A DNA stretch of 64,000 nt, from contig CAWHUL010000015.1 of the NCBI GenBank assembly GCA_963832365.1, positions 186,001-250,000 on the forward strand. The letters run 5' to 3'. This document shows, piece by piece, positions 1-8,951 of this stretch. The translations under genes and the position numbers were made by a program. The DNA comes from CAWBRT01 sp963832365 (GTDB taxonomy: Bacteria; Acidobacteriota; Terriglobia; Terriglobales; Acidobacteriaceae). The notes beneath the pieces are model-generated. The model was not told the origin of the DNA and ran no database searches. It worked only from the letters and a program-made list of their open reading frames with translations. Numbering within the stretch: the first letter of the stretch is position 1; the number at the start of each line of letters is the position of its first letter.

Positions 1-1153
1 GTTTTTCTTTCAGCTCGGCAATCTCACGAAAAGCCAAAGCATTGTCAACCGCAATGGCCACCTGATTTGCAATCTGGTGCAAGAGGTCCGTGTCATCCAT
101 GCTGAAAGCGTGTTCAGCGCGGCTGGCAACCGTCAAAACGCCGACGGTCCGTCCCTGGTTAATCAAGGGACAACAGCATGCCGATCGAATTTCTTCAGCG
201 ACCAGTATGCGTGTCGACTCCGCCGGAAATTCCTGAAGATCAAGATCCAGCCGTCCGATTAGAAGCGGCTTGCCGCTCTTAAATGCGCGCCCCGCAATGG
301 AACCCTCGATGGGGTAGGGCATTTCGGAAAGAAGCGAACCTTTTCCTTGCGGGAAATCAGCCGCGTACATCCGCAGGTTTTTGTCTTCAGAGCCCGGCAG
401 GATCAGTGTGGCGTAGTCGTGGTGCATAACCCTGCGCAGTGCGGAAGATATGGCACCGAAAACTTCTTTCAGCTCGAGGCTTCTTACCAGTGAATTCGTA
501 ATATCAAGCAGCAGACGAGTGCGGTCCCGCTCTTGTCGCAGGTATTTCTCATAGGAAATCACTTCCTGGGAGCGCAGGTGGTTATCGACGGCCAAGGCCA
601 CTCCGGAAGTTGCCTTCTCCAATAATTCCAACTCCGAGTCCGTATAGCCGACGTCTTCTTTGCGACCGAACGCAACGGCGCCCAATCGCCGTTCCGCAGC
701 AGTGATCGGCAACAGGCATACGCGTCGAATCTCGCTTTCCAGAAATACGCGATTCGCGGTGGGGAAACGGGTATCTTGCGTTGGATCGTCAAGGACAATC
801 GTTTGCTGAGTCCGCCAGGCAAGTCCGGCGGGCGATTCATCTTTCGGAATTTCCAGTCCGACAGGAATGCTTACGGCGCGACTCGTTTCCACGAGGCTGA
901 CCCTCATCACGTCCCTCACCGGATCGTGAAGACTGACATAGAGCGCGTCAAAAGCCACGAGAGGTTGGAGGCGTGAGAAGAGGTCGTGAAAGAGTTCCTG
1001 TAAATCGGTGTGGCAACTGATGCAGTCGAACACTTCCACGAGAGCCTTTAGCTGGCGCTCGTTGGCAACAAGATGTTCCGACCTCGGAATATTGTTCGTT
1101 GGCAAAGACACCTGCCCGCTCCTGCGGTCAGAAAGTCCGCGAAGCCTTAACAC
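1..1153 (-). CDS. Tandem GAF-domain regulator, N-terminal part (runs off the window start)
   Basis: The frame is open from 1153 down to base 1, so the C-terminus lies outside the window. About 384 codons are visible. They hold two GAF sensor domains, roughly residues 40-180 and 215-365. The second ends in DLLHQIANQVAIAVDNALAF followed by REIAELKEK. That junction is typical of FhlA/NorR-like activators, where an AAA+ sigma-54-interacting domain and a Fis helix-turn-helix normally follow. I infer such a domain beyond base 1; it is not seen. A GAF-only or GAF-histidine-kinase protein is also possible. Start choice is open: GTG at 1153 is preceded by GGAAGG, and GTG at 1111 by AGGAG at good spacing. 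No ligand can be inferred. Confidence 0.75.
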   Translation of the reverse strand, partial: MLRLRGLSDRRSGQVSLPTNNIPRSEHLVANERQLKALVEVFDCISCHTDLQELFHDLFSRLQPLVAFDALYVSLHDPVRDVMRVSLVETSRAVSIPVGLEIPKDESPAGLAWRTQQTIVLDDPTQDTRFPTANRVFLESEIRRVCLLPITAAERRLGAVAFGRKEDVGYTDSELELLEKATSGVALAVDNHLRSQEVISYEKYLRQERDRTRLLLDITNSLVRSLELKEVFGAISSALRRVMHHDYATLILPGSEDKNLRMYAADFPQGKGSLLSEMPYPIEGSIAGRAFKSGKPLLIGRLDLDLQEFPAESTRILVAEEIRSACCCPLINQGRTVGVLTVASRAEHAFSMDDTDLLHQIANQVAIAVDNALAFREIAELKEK

Positions 1154-1277
1154 ACTTTACCTTCCTGCCTATTCTACATATCTATCAGCACATGACTCTG
1201 CAGATAAACGCGGGGCTGTCCCGGCCGGCACGGTCAAATCCAGGCGGTGATTCTTGCGGCTGACCACGAGCCACCGA

Positions 1278-1958
1278 TCATGCGCTAAGGTGAGGCGGAT
1301 TCAGAACGAGCGGCAGGAGCGGCTTCAGGGAGGTCTCGTGCAACAGCGGAGCAGGCACACCCTCCGGCGCAGTCATGCCGATGCGGTCATGCCAGTACGC
1401 TGGCAATCCGACCTTCGCCGTGCCGACAAGGTCGTAGGCCGAACCGGCTACGAAGAGGCAACGCTCCGGATCGACCTTCAACTCCTCCAAAGCTAAACGG
1501 TAGGGTCGTGGATCTGGCTTGTAGAAGCCAGCCCGCTCCGCGGTGACGATCACGGCGAAATCGACTTCCAGGCGATCCGCGGCTATGCGCCCAAGCCGCT
1601 CGGAACAGTTTGTGACGATACCGAGTGAGACACCAGCAGCCGCGAGAGAACCGAGGATCTCCAGCGTGCCTGGCCAGGGTTGCAACTCGGAGTAGCGCGC
1701 GCCAAGTTCGTCCGCATGACCATGCCGTAGGCCCACGACCGCAGCCGCCTCAGCGACAAGATCCTCATAGGGTCGGTAGGCGCCAGTTTGGTAGGTGTTT
1801 CGCAGGTACTCGGCGCGCCAGCGGCGTCCGCTCTCGGCGTCACCCGCGACCGCTTTCCAAAGCGACCAGCTATCGAGAAGCGCGGTCAGAAGGTCAAACA
1901 AGACGGCATCGTAGCGGAAATTGCGGAGCTCTCTTGACGTGGATCCCATTTCAGACAT
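1278..1958 (-). CDS. HAD-superfamily hydrolase, haloacid-dehalogenase type
   Basis: A protein of 226 residues counted from the ATG at 1958; a longer frame reaches 2090, but the extra N-terminus is not HAD-like. Motif I is DAVLFDLLTALLDS. It carries the nucleophile Asp but not the second Asp of the usual DxD, as in L-2-haloacid dehalogenases. Motif II is GIVTNCSERLG, motif III the Lys of FYKPDPRPY, and motif IV is around VAGSAYDLVGTA. The length fits the cap-type HAD family. The substrate cannot be told from sequence: haloacid dehalogenase and small-phosphate hydrolase are both possible. It lies 83 bases downstream of the methyltransferase gene on the same strand and may be co-transcribed. Confidence 0.8.
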   Translation of the reverse strand: MSEMGSTSRELRNFRYDAVLFDLLTALLDSWSLWKAVAGDAESGRRWRAEYLRNTYQTGAYRPYEDLVAEAAAVVGLRHGHADELGARYSELQPWPGTLEILGSLAAAGVSLGIVTNCSERLGRIAADRLEVDFAVIVTAERAGFYKPDPRPYRLALEELKVDPERCLFVAGSAYDLVGTAKVGLPAYWHDRIGMTAPEGVPAPLLHETSLKPLLPLVLNPPHLSA

Positions 1959-2041
1959 GGTAGCAAAACCACTTTTTCGGCAGGAAAAACAGCGCTTGTT
2001 ACCAGAATCCTTTATCGCGCGGACAAATAGTGCATGGCCTA

Positions 2042-2881
2042 TTACTCGATGGGATCTCCAGCCGCGGTCTGACTGCGCGTTGCCGTCCAAGCGTAATCGT
2101 GTGCTTCTTCGCTGAGCAAGCCACTCATCGTCCCCTCCGCCACGCGCGCGCTAAACCGGCGCTGCGCGCTCTCGAATTCCATCCTGTCTCCAACCAGCCT
2201 CAGAGCAGAAGGTGCTTCTTCCTTGCCATTTACGGCCAGAGTGCCGGTGAGCTTCTGGAATTCCTGCCTTAACGTGAGCTCGTAACGATCGGCTTTAGCG
2301 CCGTTATTTACCGTCCATTGCCAAACGCCTGCCGCCCTCGCCGGTACGATCCATAGAAGAATCGCAGCGCCATTGACGGAATTGGTTTCGTCCGGTTGCC
2401 AATCCCCCATCAGGAAATCATGGGAGACAACCGGAGTCCCGGGCTTTAGTTGGCGCAGCAGGATTGGTCGAAGCCTGACGTTAACGGCCGATGACAAGTA
2501 CAACATGACTGCGGTAGCTTCGTGGAAATCGGTCTGAAATAGATCTCCTTGGATAAACTTGACGCGATCCGACACGCCCATCGCCCGAGCATTCTGCCGG
2601 CTTTCGCGGATGCGTTCCGGGTCAATATCGATTCCGACCCCGCGCGCGCCGAAATGCGCTGCGGCAGTGATGACGATGCGACCGTCGCCGCACCCAAGGT
2701 CGTACACCACGCTGTCTTTCGAAACCTTCGCCATGCGGAGCATTTCGTCGACAACAGCTTGCTCCGTAGGCACGAAGATCACGTCAGGTGTCAGCGCCTC
2801 CTGGCAATAAGTTGGCAAAGCAGCAACGGCAGATACAGTTAACACGACCGCAACTGCTGCCCAGCGCCGCAATTTGTTCAT
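2042..2881 (-). CDS. Exported class I SAM-dependent methyltransferase
   Basis: A protein of 279 residues from the ATG at 2881, preceded by GGAAGAGG. The N-terminus (MNKLRRWAAVAVVLTVSAVA, then AALPTYCQ) is a Sec-type signal peptide, so the enzyme probably acts outside the cytoplasm. That is odd for a SAM-using fold. Motif I (VYDLGCGDGRIVITAA) and the acidic end of strand 2 (GVGIDIDPERI) form the SAM site. The C-terminal 100 residues are a beta-rich part with no recognised motif. Acidobacteria and related groups have similar signal-bearing methyltransferases of unknown substrate (family knowledge, low detail). A longer start at 2947 would hide the signal peptide and is less likely. Confidence 0.75.
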   Translation of the reverse strand: MNKLRRWAAVAVVLTVSAVAALPTYCQEALTPDVIFVPTEQAVVDEMLRMAKVSKDSVVYDLGCGDGRIVITAAAHFGARGVGIDIDPERIRESRQNARAMGVSDRVKFIQGDLFQTDFHEATAVMLYLSSAVNVRLRPILLRQLKPGTPVVSHDFLMGDWQPDETNSVNGAAILLWIVPARAAGVWQWTVNNGAKADRYELTLRQEFQKLTGTLAVNGKEEAPSALRLVGDRMEFESAQRRFSARVAEGTMSGLLSEEAHDYAWTATRSQTAAGDPIE

Positions 2882-2956
2882 GCCAGCCTCTTCCGCCATG
2901 TCCAGAAGACCCTGCCGCGTTACCTTGCGATGGCCGCGCCGCCCCAAGCAAGGGCA

Positions 2957-3415
2957 CTACTTCTTCGTTTGCGACTCGGCGGGCAAAAGGTTCTTCTCCG
3001 CCAAGAATCCTGCCAGCAGGTCGCCGGTGGCGGCAATAATCTTTCCGCAGTTGCTCTTTTGTTCCGGCGAGGCGTATTCGTAGATTTGTAATGTCTTGCA
3101 GGAGTTGTCGCCAAACCGGGCGACGAAGCGTTCGCCCAGCTCGCGTGCATACGTATACGCCGGTTCGCGACTTCCCTCCGGACCGCTCCGTCCGGCCAGC
3201 AGGCTGAGCACCATGATCGATCCCGAGAAGGCACCGCAAAAGCCCGATTTTCCAGCTCCTCCGCCGCCGAAACAGGTTGCGATGCGCATGGCTTCGTCAG
3301 GAAGAGTAAAGGGAAGTTGGTTGCGAAACGCGTGCAGCACCGCTTCGGCGCAGTTGCAGCCCTGCTTGTAGCAATTGCCGGCCGCTGAGTGATCGCTTTG
3401 TTCCGAATCCGTCAT
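2957..3415 (-). CDS. C_GCAxxG_C_C family redox-type protein
   Basis: A protein of 152 residues from the ATG at 3415, with a strong GGGAGGGTGG ribosome site. The conserved cysteines are in order: C of AGNCYKQGCNCAEAVL, C of ATCFGGGGAGKSGFCGAFSG, then C of NSCKTL and C of KSNCGKII. This is the C_GCAxxG_C_C family, thought to bind a metal or Fe-S centre and often found in anaerobes. The function is unknown. A longer frame to 3529 is open but lacks family similarity upstream of this start. Its end lies 75 bases upstream of the methyltransferase start. Confidence 0.8.
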   Translation of the reverse strand: MTDSEQSDHSAAGNCYKQGCNCAEAVLHAFRNQLPFTLPDEAMRIATCFGGGGAGKSGFCGAFSGSIMVLSLLAGRSGPEGSREPAYTYARELGERFVARFGDNSCKTLQIYEYASPEQKSNCGKIIAATGDLLAGFLAEKNLLPAESQTKK

Positions 3416-3702
3416 CTTCCACCCTCCCGATTGATCCGTTCTTGCTGCGCATCCGTTTCCCGCGCTGCCTGCCGCGAACGCCAGCTCTCCGCGAGCAGTC
3501 TGGCGCAGCACAAAATTGTTGAGCGGCACCTGTTTCCGAGGTCATTCCATCAGAGAATCGAAGCGGGTTCTACCGCAGCAAATTTCGTGGATATTATCGG
3601 CTGAGTACCGAGGGTTGATGTGTCAAGGGTCACAATGAACGGTGAGGCAGTCTAGGTACGAGCATGTTGCCTTAGCGAATCAGCTCTTTCAAATGACAGA
3701 GT

Positions 3703-4560
3703 CTAGTCGAGGCGCACCAGGAAGACGCCGCCTTCGCTCACTTTGATGCTGCTGGCGATTCTTTGCGCCAGAAGACGGTCGTCGTCCTGCACGCGCACGC
3801 GCACCCAATAACCGGTGGCTCCGGGGAAGTCCAGCAGGCGTGCCTGGCGATAGCGGGCGGTAAGGGTCTGCTTCAGGGCGAGAGCGCCATCGCGTTGGCG
3901 GAAGGCGCCGATCTGGATGCACCACTTTCCACCAATGTCGATGGCTGCCGGAGTATGCAGCACTTCCAGTTTGACATTGGCCAAACCCGGCTGCCACATG
4001 TCCAATGCCTTGGCCGCCGCTAGCGAGAGGTCGATAACGCGCCCATCCACGAACGGTCCGCGATCGTTGATGCGGACAACGACCTGACCGTTTGTTTTCA
4101 GGTTCGTTACCCGCACTACCGAATGGAACGGCAGGGTGCGATGCGCCGCCGTCAACGCCGTGCCATCGTACGGCGCCCCGCTGGCTGTTTTGGGGCCGCC
4201 CGGCTCGCCAACGTACCAGCTGGCGATTCCGGTCTGCGTCCATGGTGTCGATTTCGGAGGTCTTGGCAGGGGAACCGCTGCAGCAGGTGGAATCGGTTCG
4301 GCGGGCTTGATGCTGGTGGGCACAACAATTGGCGGCGGCGGGGACAGCTTGGCTTGCGTCATCTTCTTCTCGCCACAGCCCGTGGACGCCAGGCAAAACG
4401 CCAGCAATAATGCCACACAAACGATCCGGCATTCCGGCTCGCGTCGGGGCAGTACCGTGCGAAATTGCGTATGGTCCTGGAGGATCACGATAAACCGGCG
4501 CTTCAGCCTCTCCCAGTTCGCAGGCGTTCGTCTGTCGCGAGGATGATCGAAACCCAGCAA
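3703..4560 (-). CDS. rlpA: RlpA-like septal ring lytic transglycosylase with SPOR domain
   Basis: Up to 285 residues, with TTG at 4560 as the furthest start; the true start is uncertain because no ATG lies near the export signal. The hydrophobic stretch VALLLAFCLASTGCGEKK has a lipobox (STGC), so this is probably a lipoprotein. A Pro-rich linker follows. The double-psi beta-barrel then runs from IASWYVGE through VRINDRGPFVDGRVIDLS and holds the family's GRVIDLS signature. The C-terminal 75 residues (CIQIGAFRQRDGA to VFLVRLD) are a SPOR domain that binds denuded glycan strands at the septum. The expected role is trimming septal peptidoglycan. It is transcribed divergently from the PEGA gene. 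Confidence 0.85.
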   Translation of the reverse strand: MLGFDHPRDRRTPANWERLKRRFIVILQDHTQFRTVLPRREPECRIVCVALLLAFCLASTGCGEKKMTQAKLSPPPPIVVPTSIKPAEPIPPAAAVPLPRPPKSTPWTQTGIASWYVGEPGGPKTASGAPYDGTALTAAHRTLPFHSVVRVTNLKTNGQVVVRINDRGPFVDGRVIDLSLAAAKALDMWQPGLANVKLEVLHTPAAIDIGGKWCIQIGAFRQRDGALALKQTLTARYRQARLLDFPGATGYWVRVRVQDDDRLLAQRIASSIKVSEGGVFLVRLD

Positions 4561-4720
4561 AGCTGGCTAATTATGCCGACGCGGCCGAAGCGGGTCAATT
4601 GTCGGAAGGTCAATGTCCTTTGCGGAATAGGTTGGCGGGGAAGAGACACAATAGTTTCCTTCCGTACGGCGTTTCGCTGATGGACTGAAGCTCTCACCCG
4701 GACTATCTTCCCGGCTTAGT

Positions 4721-6130
4721 ATGAAACGCCGATTCTGGTTTGGGTGCCCGCACGAATTCTCGTTCCCCATAAAGTCATCCGATGGGAGCTGCTACCAGGT
4801 CTGCACCCTCTGCGGCGTGGAATACGGCTACGACTGGAAACGGATGAAGCGGACAAAGGTAAAGCCTGTCAAACAGACTTCCCTGGACCAATGCCGGCCC
4901 GGCCAGCAAGTGCCGCCGGGCGGGTGCGAGCAGGAATCCCCAATCGCGCGCTCGACCAGCCACAAAGAGATATGGGGGCGTGCGGTAAGGCTGATTGCAA
5001 ATGCAGTTGAAAGCCGGGTCGCGGCAGCCAAGCGGTGGAACTTCTCAAGACAGCCTAGCGAGCCAAATGCAGGCTTGCCGGGGACCCCGCACGCAAGGCG
5101 GCGAATTCGTCTTGTTCCCGTCGTCGTCCCCATCGTTGCCCTCATGGTGTTCCTCGGTTTCACATATGCTGTCGTTCGCCGCTCTGGACGCGCTGTTCCA
5201 GAACAAAAGAGTCCCCAAGCCGCCGCGCCGGTGGAGGTAGCAGCACATTCCGAGACACCAATCGAGACGGTGGCCGGTAACGAATCTTCCCCAAAGACGC
5301 AACCCACCCCGAGCGTGACCTACCACCACGGCGGCGAGAGGAAGCTGAAACGCATTTTAGGTGTGCCGCGTGTTCAAACGCCGGTTTTGGTCGCGGGTGA
5401 AGCGCGGGTGACCTCACAGCCGGATGGCGCGCAAGTCCGGTTCGATGGCAACAGTGACCCTGTTTTTGTCACTCCCGCCGTCGTGGAATCGATTCCGCCC
5501 GGTCGCCACAGCGTTGTATTTTCCAAGCCCGGATTCGTCTCGCAAACGCTGACGGTGGAGGTCGTGGCCGGTGTCCGTTCCACGGTGACCGCCCGTCTGG
5601 TGCAGAAAGGATCGGTTTTCAACATCTCCAGCAATCCGGCCGGGGCTGCGATTCTTCTGGACGGCAAGAGTACGGCCCTTACCTCGCCGTCTGAGCTGCG
5701 CGTCAATGTAAACGGAACACACACCATCACGCTCGTCCAATCGGGCTTTCTGGCGGCGCAATCGCAGGTCAGCGTCAGGGATGGAGAAAATTTTTCCGTT
5801 GACTTTACCCTGATACCGGCGGGGAACGTCGCCAACAGCAAGGTGGTCGGTGGGCTTAAGCGGCTGCTCCCGGGCGGCTCTTCGAAAGAAATGGCCGACG
5901 TACATTTCAAAACCAATCCCAAGGGCGCGAGATTGATGCTGAACGGCCGGCCCGCCCCAAAGACCACGCCTCTGGAACTCAGGCTGCCTCCTGGCGGATA
6001 CGATGTTGTAATCCAAGCCGACGGATTTAAGAGTTTTTCGAAGGAGATCGTCCTGAAGGCAGGTCAAAAGGTAGTGCTGCAAGAGGCTTTGGAGCGTTCT
6101 ACCGGAGACGACCGCCCGGTCAAACCATGA
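4721..6130 (+). CDS. PEGA-domain membrane protein with N-terminal Cys cluster
   Basis: A protein of 469 residues from the ATG at 4721. Residues 1-40 carry C9, H11, C24, C28 and C31 followed by GVEYGYDW, a zinc-ribbon-like cluster that I associate with acidobacterial membrane proteins. One transmembrane segment (VVVPIVALMVFLGFTYAVV) lies near residues 130-150. Three PEGA repeats of about 70 residues follow, each with the pattern of a short beta strand, G-x-x-P-x-x and a PPG-turn (e.g. SIPPGRHSVVFSKPGF, RLPPGGYDVVIQADGF). PEGA domains sit outside the membrane and probably bind wall or surface partners. No catalytic motif is seen. The topology would place the Cys cluster in the cytoplasm and PEGA outside. 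Confidence 0.75.
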   Translation: MKRRFWFGCPHEFSFPIKSSDGSCYQVCTLCGVEYGYDWKRMKRTKVKPVKQTSLDQCRPGQQVPPGGCEQESPIARSTSHKEIWGRAVRLIANAVESRVAAAKRWNFSRQPSEPNAGLPGTPHARRRIRLVPVVVPIVALMVFLGFTYAVVRRSGRAVPEQKSPQAAAPVEVAAHSETPIETVAGNESSPKTQPTPSVTYHHGGERKLKRILGVPRVQTPVLVAGEARVTSQPDGAQVRFDGNSDPVFVTPAVVESIPPGRHSVVFSKPGFVSQTLTVEVVAGVRSTVTARLVQKGSVFNISSNPAGAAILLDGKSTALTSPSELRVNVNGTHTITLVQSGFLAAQSQVSVRDGENFSVDFTLIPAGNVANSKVVGGLKRLLPGGSSKEMADVHFKTNPKGARLMLNGRPAPKTTPLELRLPPGGYDVVIQADGFKSFSKEIVLKAGQKVVLQEALERSTGDDRPVKP

Positions 6131-6280
6131 CGGTTCCCTGCATGGCTCTGCCAGCTCTACCCAATCGGTAAGGGTTGCGCCCGGAGCGCTTATCGTGCGC
6201 CACCCCACCTCTCAAACTGCTGACGTTGTTGACAAACCCCGCCAAAGACCCTACCGTATATAAGCGAACAAAAAGCGAAT

Positions 6281-7385
6281 ATGAACACTGCCGCGGAGCT
6301 TCGAAAACAGATCGAATCGGCGCTTGCCGAGCGTATTCCAGCGGCTTTGTCGATGCGTCCTGCCGCCGTGCCGGAGCTGGTTTCCTGCGGAATAGCGGAA
6401 GTGGATGCCGTGCTTGGAGGGGGGCTGCCGCTGGGCGGAATCAGCGAACTGACGGGTGCGGCTTCCTCGGGACGCACGACCCTGGCTTGGGCAACGCTGG
6501 CAGGGATCACGGTCGAGGGTGGCTGCGGCGCCTATGTGGATGTTTCGGATTCATTCGATCCGCTTTCGGCTGCCGCGCTGGGCGTGGACCTGCGCCGCCT
6601 GTTATGGGTGCGCGCAGGAGAGACGGCGACGGTTGTGGGTTCTTCTCCCTTGCCCACAACCGTGCCCGCAGATGCAGGACGTGATCCAGGAGAAGACCGG
6701 TTCCGGTCGCGGCTGGTGTCATCCGCGCTCCGAAGCTATTGGTGTGGATCGCGCAGTCAGTCGATTGTTCAACGGCCACGAGATGGGTGGCAATCCGCCA
6801 TCGGAGCCAACGGACTTCACCCCGCGCTGCTCGGAGTCGATCCGCCGTAAGCGCATCGAGCCAATGGTTTTTACGCCGAAGGCAGGGTTTTCGCGCAGCA
6901 TGGCAATTCATGTTCAACGCGGGCGCACGGAGCGTAAGCCTTGGGGGCACCTTGATCGGGCGTTGCGCGCCACCGACATGCTGCTGAATGCAGGCGGCTT
7001 CCGTGTAGTTGTGCTCGACCTGGGCGATGTCAGTTCGGAGTACGCGCGGCGAGTGCCGCTAGCGACTTGGTACCGCTTCCGCCTTCAGGTCGAAAAGTCA
7101 CAGACGCTGTTTCTTCTTCTGACGCAGGTGGCTTGTGCCAATAGCTGTGCGGCGGTGTCTCTGCACTGCGGAGCGCCGCAATCCGAGTGGGGACAGGCGG
7201 CGGAGGGCGGCCCCTCATTGCTGACGGGGTTGCGTTATGGCGTCAGCATCGTGCGGAATCGAGCGGTTGATCCTTATCGCAAGAAGCCTGCCGCATCCTC
7301 ACCTCACTACGCGAAAAGCGCGCGTAGCGGGGGCTCCGCCTCGGCGCAAGTTTCATGGAACAGCGCAATCTTGTGGTCAAGATAA
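6281..7385 (+). pseudogene. imuA: imuA (RecA-like mutasome protein), split by a frameshift
   Basis: The first half reads in one frame from ATG 6281: residues 1-115 hold the RecA/SulA-like core with a degenerate P-loop (GAASSGRTTLA) and YVDVSDSFDP. That frame stops at 6850. The second half continues in another frame with HPRSEAIGVDRAVSRLF, then HLDRALRATDMLL and VVLDLGDVSSEYARRVPLAT, ending at 7385. The switch must fall between about 6610 and 6710, in the segment that varies most among acidobacterial ImuA proteins. That segment contains a perfect 11-bp inverted repeat. Both halves keep family sequence, so the break is recent or is a sequencing error. It lies 3 bases before imuB. ImuA normally links RecA to the ImuB-DnaE2 error-prone polymerase. 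Confidence 0.75.
6629..6663. repeat. 11-bp inverted repeat inside imuA
   Basis: ACGGTTGTGGG at 6629-6639 is perfectly complementary to CCCACAACCGT at 6653-6663, with a 13-base loop. It sits exactly in the part of imuA where the reading frame changes. It may be an inserted repeat-type palindrome or simply a stable mRNA hairpin. Confidence 0.8.
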
Positions 7386-7388
7386 GCC

Positions 7389-8951
7389 ATGCCTGCCGCG
7401 TTGTATCTCTGTCTGCATCTTCGCGACTTTGCCGCGCAGGTGGCGGCACGCGCACATCCTGAGCTGCGCAAGCGACTCCTCTACCCCGACACGCGCAACT
7501 ACGGTGTGTGCCGGGGGGCCCTGCTGATTCTTGCGGGCTCGCCGCCTCTGGAGTATGTCTTCGGGCTGAATGACGCCGCACGGCAGCAGGGCGTGACGAT
7601 GGGAATGAGCCGCATGCAGGCGGAGTCGTTTGAAGGAATGACGATTCTAGGGCGGGAGCGCCCACAAGAAGAAGATGCATTTAAGGAGTTGATCACCTTC
7701 GCGAACCATGTCTCGCCCAGAGTGCAGGCGATTGCCGCGCCTGAAGAACAATCTTCCGCTGCGACGCTTGTTCTCGATGTATCGAACTCGGAGCGGTTGC
7801 TGGGAACGGCCGGGCGGATTGCTGGCTCACTCTTGGCAGAAGTCGAGAGAGCTGGGTACGAGGCAAACATCGCGGTCGCGCACAATGTTTATGCGGCGGT
7901 GCTAGCCGCACGTGGATTGAAGGGAATCGCGATCATTCCCCCCGGACGCGAGGCGCAAACCTTGTCTCCTCTGCCACTCTCGGTTCTGGAACTTGACTCC
8001 GCGCAGGAGCAGACGTTCGCAAACTGGGGCATTTACACCCTTGGACAGTTGGCGACATTGCCGCTGAAGCCGCTTGTCATGCGTCTCGGACAAAGCGGGT
8101 ATCGGCTGCATTTGCTGGCAAGCGGCGCCTACGATCATCTGCTCGTGCCGGCGGAAGATTCCTTAGACGCCACGCTGAGCGAACATATAGAACTCGAGCA
8201 TCCGGTTGAGCTGTTGGAGCCGCTCCTCTTTCTGATGAGCGGCACGTTGGAGGCGCTGACCCGGCGCGCACAGGAACGTGCGCTGGCGATTGCAGCGGTC
8301 GAGACCCGTCTGGTGCTCGATGATGCAGAGCACTCTGAGCATCGGCGGACTGTGCGTCCGGCGCTGCCGGAGAGCGATCATCGAACGCTGCTCAAGCTGG
8401 TTCAACTGGATCTCGAACTGCATCCTCCGCGGGGTGGGGTTATGGCTTTCACCATGTGCGCGCAGCCGGCACGTCCACGGAAAGTACAGCAGGGGTTGTT
8501 TGCACCACAATCTCCCGAAGCCGGACGTCTGGAGATTCTGTTGGCGCGACTGCGCAGGTTGGTGGGCGAAGAGCGTGTGGGTTCGGCGGAATTGCTGGAC
8601 AGCCATGCGCCGGATGCATTCCGGATTACATCGTTTTCTTCCGGCCCGGCACAGAGCGTGGAAACGTTATCGCATCGCTTGCGAATCTCCGCACTGCGCA
8701 TGGTGCGCCCCCCGATGGCAGTACACATTGGGATGAGCGGACCTTCTCCGGCTACGCTCGTTCTTGATGGCAAGAGGCTCGCAGTACAGACATACTCCGG
8801 TCCGTGGCGAACCAGCGGGGCATGGTGGAGCAACGCGGACTGGTGCCGCGAGGAGTGGGATGTGGTGCTGAAGGAAGCACAACAGCGATGCCTTCGCCTG
8901 GCCTACGACCCCGGCGCAAATTGCTGGTATCTAATCGGAATCTACGATTGA
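7389..8951 (+). CDS. imuB: ImuB, catalytically inactive Y-family polymerase-like protein
   Basis: A protein of 520 residues, the usual ImuB length. The N-terminus (ALYLCLHLRDFAAQVA) has the Y-family fold but lacks the metal-binding Asp of true polymerases. The place of the SIDE catalytic motif is taken by LVLDVSNSERLLG. These losses match ImuB, which acts as the beta-clamp-binding hub of the mutasome and not as a polymerase. The QQGLFAPQSPEAGRLEILLA region is typical of the C-terminal half. It follows the imuA frame by 3 bases, and its stop touches the dnaE2 start. It is expected to be DNA-damage induced; I found no convincing LexA box. Confidence 0.88.
   Translation: MPAALYLCLHLRDFAAQVAARAHPELRKRLLYPDTRNYGVCRGALLILAGSPPLEYVFGLNDAARQQGVTMGMSRMQAESFEGMTILGRERPQEEDAFKELITFANHVSPRVQAIAAPEEQSSAATLVLDVSNSERLLGTAGRIAGSLLAEVERAGYEANIAVAHNVYAAVLAARGLKGIAIIPPGREAQTLSPLPLSVLELDSAQEQTFANWGIYTLGQLATLPLKPLVMRLGQSGYRLHLLASGAYDHLLVPAEDSLDATLSEHIELEHPVELLEPLLFLMSGTLEALTRRAQERALAIAAVETRLVLDDAEHSEHRRTVRPALPESDHRTLLKLVQLDLELHPPRGGVMAFTMCAQPARPRKVQQGLFAPQSPEAGRLEILLARLRRLVGEERVGSAELLDSHAPDAFRITSFSSGPAQSVETLSHRLRISALRMVRPPMAVHIGMSGPSPATLVLDGKRLAVQTYSGPWRTSGAWWSNADWCREEWDVVLKEAQQRCLRLAYDPGANCWYLIGIYD

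Noticed and set aside
6229..6263. TTGACA ... TATATA upstream of imuA as a sigma-70 promoter
   Set aside because: The spacing is about 22 bases, too long. No LexA-type palindrome could be confirmed beside it.
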